In this document: in pieces, positions 1-6,972 of the stretch
Layout of the letters: each line of letters opens with the position of its first letter
Position numbering within the stretch: the first letter of the stretch is position 1
Source: Arcobacter sp.
Lineage (GTDB): Bacteria; Campylobacterota; Campylobacteria; Campylobacterales; Arcobacteraceae
DNA length: 10,731 nt
Assembly (NCBI GenBank): GCA_016744485.1
Contig: JADGEG010000059.1
Span: forward strand, 1 to 10,731
Reading direction: 5' to 3'
The notes under the pieces: model-generated
Seen by the model: the letters and a program-made list of their open reading frames with translations, nothing else
The model's database searches: none
Told to the model about the DNA's origin: nothing
Made by a program: the position numbers and the translations under genes

Positions 1-836
1 CCATATGGGAGAAAACCCACCTGAAAGCATAAAAAGTAAAAATGCAAGTCCCAATAGATAATATATATAAACTTCTAATTTTTTACTTCTATACATAATA
101 AATACAGCTATAACTGTAACAAACCTTACAGAACTAGTCAGACCCATCATGGCAAAAAGCATAATAGAGAGCAACTTGTACATATAAAGATTTTTTCGCT
201 CAAAAATAAGAGCATAAAGTAAAATCAAGCCAAAAAAAGCAAATTCAATAGAATAACTCGGAGGATACCACCATCTGTAGGCTATAATTTCTAAGGCTGT
301 AAAAAGAAGATACTTCTCTTCATTACTTTTTATAGCCAATATCAATGACCACAAAAGAAAAGTAGGAAAAACAATGTTGAGCATGTCGGTATCAAAGTAA
401 CCTACCATAGTACGGTTATAGTAACTCCAAGCAATGCTTGCCAAAAGAGATGCTACAAAACCAATCTCTACTCTTTTTAGACTTTGAGCTATCAAAATCA
501 TGGGAATAACTATAAGAGAACTTAAAAAAATGGGCAAGTAAAGTATGACTGTTTCAAAAGTAAAAGGTAAAATCCAAGCAAAAAATGCTGGTAATTGTGA
601 GCCTGCAATATTAACAGGGGAAAGTGCAAACTTACTAAAATCCCTATTTAATATATCTCTAGCTCCTTCTGCCCAAAAATAACCATCATTGGTATTTATC
701 ATAAACTGGTCATTCCAAATGAAACTATCGACTCCGTTAAACTGATAAATCCAAATTAAACGAATTACTATACTAAAGGCAAATGCTAAGCCTATATATA
801 TCCATAATTTATTTTCTTTTATTTTGTTGATTTCAT
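1..836 (-). CDS. pglB: PglB-type oligosaccharyltransferase, N-terminal part (cut by window edge)
   Basis: PglB (STT3 family) is the inner-membrane enzyme that moves a lipid-linked oligosaccharide to asparagine in D/E-X-N-X-S/T sequons in the periplasm. Only about 275 of the usual 700 or so residues are here; the C-terminal part with the WWDYG motif lies beyond position 1. Seen: a first membrane segment, then a first-loop motif NTNDGYFWAEGARD (C. jejuni PglB has SNDGYAFAEGARD; the Asp after Asn binds the catalytic metal), SYYNRTMVGYFDTDML (the second-loop DTD metal and lipid-diphosphate site, with the preceding Arg), RWWYPPSY, and LSGG near the edge. The frame is open from 849 to 1, yet has no ATG, GTG or TTG before the Met of FMINTNDGY, which would lose the first membrane segment. 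An ATG at 834-836 (MKSTK) is one base out of frame; one extra A in the run at 822-825 would join it to KIKENKLW and give a normal N-terminus. Family assignment is firm; the start is unresolved. Confidence 0.93.
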
Positions 837-899
837 GCCTTCTATATTGTTATTTTAAAATTTATTTCTCATTTTGTTTTCTGCAAATACTATCAACAA

Positions 900-905
900 A
901 TTATA
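900..905 (-). promoter_or_regulatory. Possible -10 box for pglB
   Basis: Minus-strand TATAAT lies about 65 bases upstream of the probable pglB start, a sensible distance for a 5' leader. There is no clear -35 element, and none is required in many Campylobacterota promoters. A second minus-strand TATAAT is at 1104-1109. In sequence this A+T rich such hexamers arise easily by chance, so this is only a candidate. Confidence 0.2.
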
Positions 906-993
906 ATTATGCTTTTCATTAGTTTTTATCTCTATATTTCATATTTTTATAATACTTACCTATATCGATATCTTCATATCAAATTATTTAAAA

Positions 994-1014
994 TTAATAT
1001 TTAATATTTAATAT
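994..1014. repeat. Three tandem copies of TTAATAT
   Basis: Three perfect head-to-tail copies of the heptamer TTAATAT in the gap upstream of pglB. A change in copy number would alter spacing between upstream elements and pglB without touching a reading frame. It may be simply low-complexity A+T sequence. Confidence 0.6.
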
Positions 1015-1114
1015 TGTATCTATATAAATCTTAATGGTCTATAAATCAATCATATGCACGATATTACTCTTCTACTCTATTTTTGAACTAGTAGAAAGTT
1101 AATATTATAAAACT

Positions 1115-1155
1115 ATAAAAAAGTATTTATACATTATATTTATTTGGAAATACTT
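1115..1155 (-). terminator. Possible intrinsic terminator of the glycan operon
   Basis: On the minus strand an 8-base perfect inverted repeat, AAGTATTT (1155-1148) and AAATACTT (1128-1121), with a 19-base loop, runs into six T residues. It begins about three bases after the TAG stop at 1159-1161 of the last operon gene. Position and T-run fit a terminator. The stem has only one G-C pair and a long loop, so it would be weak, and chance is possible. Confidence 0.4.
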
Positions 1156-1158
1156 GTA

Positions 1159-2268
1159 CTAACATAAAATCTCTTTTATTATTCTTAAATATTTATTTAT
1201 AACAATCTTTTCATCAAATTCTTTAACTATTTTTTCTCTCCCTACTTTACCCATAATCATTTTTTCTTCATCAGTTAAATTTATTATCATTTGCATTTTA
1301 TCAGCTAAATCTTGGAAGTCTTTTACCCTACATAAATATCCATTTTTTTTATCCTCAACTACTTCTTTGCAACCTACTACATTTGTAGCTATTATTGGCT
1401 TTTCCATAGCACAAGCTTCTAATAAGCTTCTAGGGATTCCTTCTCTATAGGATGGCAATACTACACAATCAACCTTTGATATAACATCTTCTACATTGTC
1501 AGTAGTACCTAAATAATTAATTAAATCATTGTCTATCCAAATTTGTAATTCATTTTTCTTTATCGCCGTATTATTAGCCGTTCCAACTGCTCCTAATATT
1601 TGAAATTCAATATTTTTGTATTTATCTTTAATGATTTTAATAGCTCCTATATATTCTAAAATTCCCTTATCTTTAAGCAATCTAGCTATCAATAAAAACT
1701 TAAATTTATTTTTTATTTTTTTAGAAGTAGGTACAAACTTATCTAAATCAACTCCACTTCCAGGCAATAGACCAGTTTTATTTTTTTGAATTAATCCATT
1801 TTCTACGAATAGATTTCTATCATCATTGTTTTGAAAAAATACTTTATCATTAAACTCTAACGCTATTTTATATAGTATTTTTGCAATTTTTGTCACAAGA
1901 GATTGTTTAATAAATATTGTTCCTAGGCCTGTTATATTACTAATAGATTTGATGCCAATCATACCTGCTACAATTGAACTATATATATTTGGTTTAATTG
2001 TAAAACTTAAAACTATGTCTGGTTTGATAACTTTGTAGAGTCTATACAAAATAATCATAGTTTTTAAATCGCTAAACGGATTTATCCCTTTAGGATCAAT
2101 ATTTACATCATAAAATTCAAATTCTTTTTTAATAAGCTCACTATATTTTTTATCGTAGGGAGCAATAAAAACAACTTCGTAACCATTATTTTTTAAACTT
2201 CTTGCTAAATTAAATCTAAAATTATAAGCATGCCATGAGTTATTTAATACAATCAAAATTTTCTTCAT
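1159..2268 (-). CDS. GT4 glycosyltransferase, CapM/PglA type
   Basis: A cytoplasmic or membrane-associated retaining glycosyltransferase (GT-B fold, family GT4) expected to add one sugar to an undecaprenyl-diphosphate-linked glycan. It has 369 residues, the usual full length. Seen: an N-terminal acceptor domain starting KKILIVLNNSWHAYNFR, the family motif NITGLGTIFI near 111-120, the donor domain with LIARLLKDKG (Arg196, Lys201), and the E-x7-E element YREGIPRSLLEA with Glu276 and Glu284. The N-terminal pattern resembles the CapM/WbpT/PglA group, whose members often use UDP-HexNAc or UDP-Gal donors; donor and linkage cannot be read here. I chose the ATG at 2266-2268, which shares one base with the upstream stop (TAATG), over an in-frame TTG at 2284-2286 that would overlap the neighbour and add a non-conserved extension. 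It is the last gene of the operon before pglB. Confidence 0.88.
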   Translation of the reverse strand: MKKILIVLNNSWHAYNFRFNLARSLKNNGYEVVFIAPYDKKYSELIKKEFEFYDVNIDPKGINPFSDLKTMIILYRLYKVIKPDIVLSFTIKPNIYSSIVAGMIGIKSISNITGLGTIFIKQSLVTKIAKILYKIALEFNDKVFFQNNDDRNLFVENGLIQKNKTGLLPGSGVDLDKFVPTSKKIKNKFKFLLIARLLKDKGILEYIGAIKIIKDKYKNIEFQILGAVGTANNTAIKKNELQIWIDNDLINYLGTTDNVEDVISKVDCVVLPSYREGIPRSLLEACAMEKPIIATNVVGCKEVVEDKKNGYLCRVKDFQDLADKMQMIINLTDEEKMIMGKVGREKIVKEFDEKIVINKYLRIIKEILC

Positions 2269-4079
2269 TATTGATTTTTCTTCCAAATTTCTAAACTATA
2301 CATAGTCCAAAGCATCTTAGCTCTTTTTTCATCTGACACATTAACTCTTTTAGCCAATAATTTTTTAATAAATTTCTTAGCTATAAACTTATGGCTATAA
2401 CAATCATTTTCTAAGGTAGTAAATATATTATCTTTTAAATCATTTTCCACCCAATTTTTAAGAGGTACTTCAAAACCCCTTTTGGGTTGATTTATTAGCT
2501 CACTTGGTAAGTAGTCTTTTGCTAATTGCCTTAATAAAAATTTAGTAGTTGTTCCTTTGATTTTAAAATTATCTGCTAATGTTGGAGCAAATTCCAACAT
2601 ATATTTACTTAAAAATGGACTTCTTCCCTCAAGAGAGTGAGCCATAGTTGCTATATCCATTTTTTTCAGTAAATCACTTTGTAAAATTAAATTAAAATCC
2701 ATATATAATATTTTTGATAAACTAGAGATATTTTCTTTTTCTACACCCTTAATAAACTCGTCCATTTCTTTACATGTACGATTATCTTTAAAATCATAAA
2801 CATCTTCAAATATATCATTTGTGGCACTATTATAAAAATCTAAGCCTGATTTGTTTGCCATTGCTAAAAGCCTATAAATATAATTGTAAATAGATTTTTT
2901 ATTATGAGATTTTGGTAATATTTTAGTAAAATATGAAAAATATGAGGCTAGCTGTAGTAAATTATTTGCACTTGGGACATACCTTCTATATCCACCAAAT
3001 AGCTCATCTGCTCCATCTCCATTAAGTATAACAGTAACATACTTTTTAGCCTCTTTTGATACATAATAACTAGGTATCGCACTACTATCCATAAATGGTT
3101 CACCATAATTTATAAGTATCTTTTCTATATCATCCTTTAAATTCATAGCAATATTGAGTTCATGATGATTTGTATCATACTTTTGTGCTGTTAGTTTTGC
3201 TAAATGTGATTCATCAAATGTACCATCAAATTTTACTGTAAAAGTTTTTAATTTTTTTGTATACTCACTTGCAACTGCTACAATTAAAGAACTATCTATC
3301 CCTCCACTTAAAAATGCACCAACTTCTAAATCAGAAGATAATAACCTGTCTTTTACACTTTTATGTAAAATATTGTCTAATTTACTTTTGGTAGTTTTGA
3401 AATCTATAATTTTATCTTTTTTATAAAAATCTAATATATCAAAATATTTATCTTTTTTTATTTCTAATGTTGCAATATTGATTTCATATACAAAACCAGC
3501 TTCTAAATCTAATACATTTTTATATGGCGTTGTTGTTTTAAAGAAAAAACCATTTCGTAAATATGCAGAAATTTCAGCTTCATTTATCTCTATATTTTTA
3601 ACGCCTACTTTAAGAGCATTTAGTTCACTAGCAAATAATATTCTATTTTTATTTTGATATAAATACAAAGGCTTTTTCCCTGCTCTATCTCTTGCTAATA
3701 TTAATTTATTTTTATTTTTATCCAAAATACAAAAAGAAAACATCCCATCTATCATATTAAACATTTTATTTTTATATTCAATATAAAGATAAAGTAAAGT
3801 TTCAGTATCACAATTTGTAGAGAATATATAAGCTTTTAAGTATTTTTTTCTTAAATCAAGATGGTTATATATTTCTCCATTAAAAACTATTGTAAAATTT
3901 TTGTATGAAAAAGGCTGTTTGGCATTTAAAACATCTTGTATAGCTAATCTTGTATGAATTAAATTTACATTTTTGTAAGTATAACTATCTTGTTCATTGG
4001 GCCCACGATGATACAGGGCTTGTTTAATCGCCTCAGTAATATTTGCCTTAAAATTTATTGATCCTGCTATTCCACACAT
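2268..4079 (-). CDS. AsnB-type glutamine-dependent amidotransferase (second copy), probable sugar amidation
   Basis: A class II glutamine amidotransferase fused to an ATP-pyrophosphatase synthetase domain, 603 residues, full length for the AsnB family. Seen: catalytic Cys2 (MCGIAG), HRGP at 24-27, Arg44, FNGEIYN at 66-72, Asp91, the PPi loop SGGIDSS at 258-264, GDGADELFGGYRRY at 354-367, and a conserved LLKKMDIATMAHSLEGRSPF in the C-terminal half. All parts needed to release ammonia from glutamine and activate a carboxylate with ATP appear present. In polysaccharide loci such enzymes (for example WbpS of the Pseudomonas aeruginosa O6 antigen) are linked to amidation of hexuronic acids, so a sugar carboxyl is a more likely substrate here than aspartate; this is inference from context. 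The ATG follows directly after the stop of the upstream glycosyltransferase, and its stop overlaps the next start by one base. It is clearly diverged from the copy at 6973-8844. Confidence 0.9.
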   Translation of the reverse strand: MCGIAGSINFKANITEAIKQALYHRGPNEQDSYTYKNVNLIHTRLAIQDVLNAKQPFSYKNFTIVFNGEIYNHLDLRKKYLKAYIFSTNCDTETLLYLYIEYKNKMFNMIDGMFSFCILDKNKNKLILARDRAGKKPLYLYQNKNRILFASELNALKVGVKNIEINEAEISAYLRNGFFFKTTTPYKNVLDLEAGFVYEINIATLEIKKDKYFDILDFYKKDKIIDFKTTKSKLDNILHKSVKDRLLSSDLEVGAFLSGGIDSSLIVAVASEYTKKLKTFTVKFDGTFDESHLAKLTAQKYDTNHHELNIAMNLKDDIEKILINYGEPFMDSSAIPSYYVSKEAKKYVTVILNGDGADELFGGYRRYVPSANNLLQLASYFSYFTKILPKSHNKKSIYNYIYRLLAMANKSGLDFYNSATNDIFEDVYDFKDNRTCKEMDEFIKGVEKENISSLSKILYMDFNLILQSDLLKKMDIATMAHSLEGRSPFLSKYMLEFAPTLADNFKIKGTTTKFLLRQLAKDYLPSELINQPKRGFEVPLKNWVENDLKDNIFTTLENDCYSHKFIAKKFIKKLLAKRVNVSDEKRAKMLWTMYSLEIWKKNQ

Positions 4080-5231
4080 TTAATTATCTATTACCTTTAT
4101 CCATTCATTTATAATTTTATCTTTATTGAAATTATTAACTCTACTTTTAGTTTTTTGTTTATAATTATCTCGTAATTCATTGTCCTTTATCATTAAATTC
4201 ATAGCTTGAATTAAATTCTCTTTATCATTAACAGGTGTTAATATCCCGTATTCTACTTTTTCTATATTTTCTTTTAATTGAAAATTAATATCACTATTTG
4301 GAGATAATATTTCTCTTGGACCACTTTGGCAATCTGTACTTATTATTGGAAGTTCGCATACCATTGCCTCCAAAAGAACATTTGGAAACCCTTCATAACT
4401 TGAACTAAATACAAAACAATCGGCTTTTACTAAATATTTATATGGATTTTCTTGATATCCCAATAAAATTATTTTATTTTCTAAATCTAATTCTTTTATT
4501 TGATTTTCAATAGTCTGTTTCAGTACACCATTACCGATAATATAAAGTTTTGCATCAAAATGTACATTAGCAATATCTTTCATTACTTCTACAATAAGCT
4601 TATGATTTTTACCGCTATCTAATCTCCCAACTGTAATAAAATTAAAGCTACCACTTTTTAACTCAGTAATATACTTAGATTGTTTTTCTATTTTTTTGAT
4701 ATCAATAGGGTTATTTATAGTTGTGATTTTTTTTAAATCAAAATAATTTATTAAATCGAAGCTATTCCCTTGTGAATTAGCTGTTACTATATCAGCAGTT
4801 GGATAAAGTTTTTTTATCAAGAATCTATTTATAAATCCTTGTAATCCATTTTTATGTAGAAGTGATGGTGTACTTCTTTCACTTATAATAATTTTTGATT
4901 TATTACCAAGAATTTTTGAGATACTATTTATATAATTTGGTCTATTCATAAAAGAAATACTTACATGTATATCATTCTCTTTGCATATTTTTTTATATTT
5001 TAACCCCAAAAATGGCAACTTAAAAAACTTTAGCAAACCAACCTCAAAAGGATTTGAATTTTCCAAATAAACTACTTTTTGCCCTTTTGGTATCTTATAA
5101 ACAATAGTGTTATTCATCAAGACTAAAGTTATATAATAATCAGATTTCAGCTCATCTAGCAATATAGAAACAACTCTCTCAGCTCCACCACCGGCCAAGG
5201 AGTATACAAGGATTGAAAGATTCTTTTTCAT
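4080..5231 (-). CDS. pglJ: PglJ-like GT4 glycosyltransferase
   Basis: A GT4 transferase of 383 residues that resembles C. jejuni PglJ, which adds an alpha-1,4-GalNAc to the growing undecaprenyl-diphosphate glycan. Seen: the start KKNLSILVYSLAGGGAERVV (PglJ and PglH share the GGAERV loop), LLKFFKLPFLGLKYKKICKE at 66-85 matching a PglJ stretch almost residue for residue, MNRPNY at 95-100, the donor-domain VGRLDSGKNH at 201-210 (Arg203, Lys208), LLGYQENPYKYL, and the E-x7-E element YEGFPNVLLEAM with Glu280 and Glu288. PglH is the closest alternative. Exact donor and linkage may differ from C. jejuni because the rest of the cluster differs. Its ATG abuts the TAG of pglK (TAGATG) and its TAA abuts the next ATG, which fits translational coupling with no strong ribosome binding site of its own. 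Confidence 0.85.
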   Translation of the reverse strand: MKKNLSILVYSLAGGGAERVVSILLDELKSDYYITLVLMNNTIVYKIPKGQKVVYLENSNPFEVGLLKFFKLPFLGLKYKKICKENDIHVSISFMNRPNYINSISKILGNKSKIIISERSTPSLLHKNGLQGFINRFLIKKLYPTADIVTANSQGNSFDLINYFDLKKITTINNPIDIKKIEKQSKYITELKSGSFNFITVGRLDSGKNHKLIVEVMKDIANVHFDAKLYIIGNGVLKQTIENQIKELDLENKIILLGYQENPYKYLVKADCFVFSSSYEGFPNVLLEAMVCELPIISTDCQSGPREILSPNSDINFQLKENIEKVEYGILTPVNDKENLIQAMNLMIKDNELRDNYKQKTKSRVNNFNKDKIINEWIKVIDN

Positions 5232-6932
5232 CTATTTTACAACCAAAACTAAACTATTATTTTCTATCTTGTAAACTTTATTACAATTTTTTATTGTGCT
5301 TAGTCTATGTGCGATTATCAGCAATGTCTTGTCAATAGATATTTCGTAAATCTCTTTCATAATCTCTTTTTCTATCTTTTCATCTAAAGCTGATGTGGCT
5401 TCATCTAGTACCAATATTTCTGGATTACCATACAATGCTCTTGCTATCGCCACCCTTTGTTTTTGTCCACCACTTAACTTTACTCCACCTTCACCTACAA
5501 ATGTATTTATTCCATCTTGATCTGTCTCTAAAAAGTCTAAAATTTTAGCTTTCTTTAAAACTTTTTTTATAGTTAACTCATCATATTCTAAACCAAATGA
5601 CACATTTTGAGCAACTGTACCATCAAACAGATATACTTGTTGAGGTATATATCCTATTTTTTTTCTCCATGATTTTATATTGCTTTCTTTTAAAATTCTA
5701 TCATCTACATGTATAGTTCCACTTGTTGGTTTATAAAGACCCATTATTATATCCACTATAGTACTTTTACCACTACCACTAGGACCTATAAATGCTATTT
5801 TATCACCTTTTAAAATATCAAGTTCAATACCACCTAAAACTTTTTTATTTTCTACATATTCAAATGAAAGATTTTTGAGAGTTATTTTTTTGCTAAACTC
5901 AATATTTTCATCACCTAACCCTTCACCATCATATGATAAATCATGATGAATAATATCTAGGGATTTGTAGTAATACTGTATTTGATTATATCCGGTCAAA
6001 AGCCTATTGACAGAGGGCATAAGTCTGTATAATCCTAAAATAAACATAGATAATATACCCATGGTATCAGAGATATCTGTTTGATTCTTATAAATAAAAT
6101 AAATAACTATAGATGCAACCAAACCAAACCCTATAGTCTCCAAAAAAAGCCTAGGAAAATGCGATAGTGTTTCACTAATTATATTTGATTTAGCAAACCC
6201 ATAACTAGCCTTGCTAAATTTATCAATAATAATTTTATCATTTGATTGAAGTTTTATCATCTTGAAATTTCCAAAAGTACTATTAATAACTTCATAAAAC
6301 TTTTTTTGAAACTCTTCTCTAAGTTTTCCTTGTGTTTTAATCTTTTTTGATATAGTTTTTACTAAAAACAAAGCATTTACAAGTAAAATTAAGGTCATCA
6401 CTAATGTAATTTTTAAACTTACATATAGCATAATAATATATATAAAAATTAGTACAAAAACCTCACTAAGCATAAGCAAAACTGCAGAAATCATAATTGT
6501 CAAATATTGTGTTTCATTAATAATAGTTTTTGCCAACTCACTACTGTTTCTTTTAATAAACTCACGATAAGAAAACCCTAAATAATTTTCAAAAAGCTTA
6601 TATGATAAAAGATGAGTTCTTCCTTTAGAAAACTTGGATAGCATATAAAAATAACTTAAATTAAATATACTTCTCATTATATAAAAAAATATAAGACTCA
6701 TACCAAAAAATATAACAAAATCTACATTGCTAGTAAAGTTAAAAAAATCATATATTTGTTTATAATATTTATTTGTTTCAATAATATTAAAGTCTGATGC
6801 AACTGATATAAAAGGCATAATAATAGCAACTCCTATAGTCTCAATAGCTGCTATAAATATAGAAAAAAATAACAAATATAATAAAAACATTTTATCATTT
6901 TTACTCATTAAAATATTTAATTTTTTATACAA
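5232..6932 (-). CDS. pglK: PglK-type ABC flippase for lipid-linked oligosaccharide
   Basis: An inner-membrane ABC half-transporter, acting as a homodimer, that flips the undecaprenyl-diphosphate oligosaccharide to the periplasm with ATP hydrolysis. It has 566 residues; C. jejuni PglK has about the same length. Residues 1-330 hold the six-helix membrane domain; the start (YKKLNILMSKNDKMF) and FSKGR near 101-105 match PglK closely, as does ALYRLMPS (here GLYRLMPS) near 300-307. The nucleotide-binding domain has Walker A GPSGSGKST at 383-391, Q-loop IPQQ at 429-432, signature LSGGQKQR at 486-493, Walker B ILVLDEATSALD at 506-517 and the switch His542. All ATPase residues are intact. The start codon is TTG at 6930-6932, supported by a Shine-Dalgarno AAGGA eight bases upstream and by the PglK alignment, which begins exactly there. 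A lipid A flippase (MsbA) is less likely given the N-terminal match and context. Confidence 0.95.
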   Translation of the reverse strand: MYKKLNILMSKNDKMFLLYLLFFSIFIAAIETIGVAIIMPFISVASDFNIIETNKYYKQIYDFFNFTSNVDFVIFFGMSLIFFYIMRSIFNLSYFYMLSKFSKGRTHLLSYKLFENYLGFSYREFIKRNSSELAKTIINETQYLTIMISAVLLMLSEVFVLIFIYIIMLYVSLKITLVMTLILLVNALFLVKTISKKIKTQGKLREEFQKKFYEVINSTFGNFKMIKLQSNDKIIIDKFSKASYGFAKSNIISETLSHFPRLFLETIGFGLVASIVIYFIYKNQTDISDTMGILSMFILGLYRLMPSVNRLLTGYNQIQYYYKSLDIIHHDLSYDGEGLGDENIEFSKKITLKNLSFEYVENKKVLGGIELDILKGDKIAFIGPSGSGKSTIVDIIMGLYKPTSGTIHVDDRILKESNIKSWRKKIGYIPQQVYLFDGTVAQNVSFGLEYDELTIKKVLKKAKILDFLETDQDGINTFVGEGGVKLSGGQKQRVAIARALYGNPEILVLDEATSALDEKIEKEIMKEIYEISIDKTLLIIAHRLSTIKNCNKVYKIENNSLVLVVK

Positions 6933-6940
6933 ATTTTTAT

Positions 6941-6945
6941 TCCTT
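6941..6945 (-). promoter_or_regulatory. Ribosome binding site for the TTG start of pglK
   Basis: Minus-strand AAGGA, eight bases before the TTG at 6930-6932. This spacing decides the start, because the next in-frame ATG (residue 9) would remove residues that align with C. jejuni PglK. It sits in the 40-base gap after the upstream amidotransferase, the largest gap inside the operon. Confidence 0.75.
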
Positions 6946-6972
6946 ATTTATTTAAAATACTTCATTCTAAAT

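Larger units (their letters stand above)
837..1158. other. A+T-rich intergenic region upstream of pglB
   Basis: About 320 bases between the end of the last glycosyltransferase gene and pglB, extremely A+T rich. No credible coding sequence, RNA gene or decayed gene was seen on either strand. It holds a possible terminator just after the upstream gene, a three-copy 7-base tandem repeat, and several TATAAT-like boxes that could serve pglB. It is the only long non-coding gap in the cluster, which otherwise has gaps of 0 to 40 bases. Confidence 0.7.

Noticed and set aside
822..825. Phase-variable homopolymer in pglB
   Set aside because: The run has only four A residues, too short for usual slipped-strand switching; known Campylobacterota contingency tracts are long G or C runs. 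A sequence error remains more likely.
994..1014. CRISPR-like or attachment-site repeat
   Set aside because: The units are seven bases, purely A/T and without spacers; no cas, integrase or tRNA is nearby.
2269..2286. Upstream TTG start adding six residues (MEEKSI) to the CapM-type glycosyltransferase
   Set aside because: The ATG at 2266-2268 gives a TAATG overlap with the upstream stop and begins at the conserved KKILIV strand; the extension is not conserved and overlaps the neighbour.
5232..6932. MsbA-type lipid A flippase
   Set aside because: The N-terminus, length and membrane-domain motifs match PglK, and the surrounding genes are glycan-building genes.
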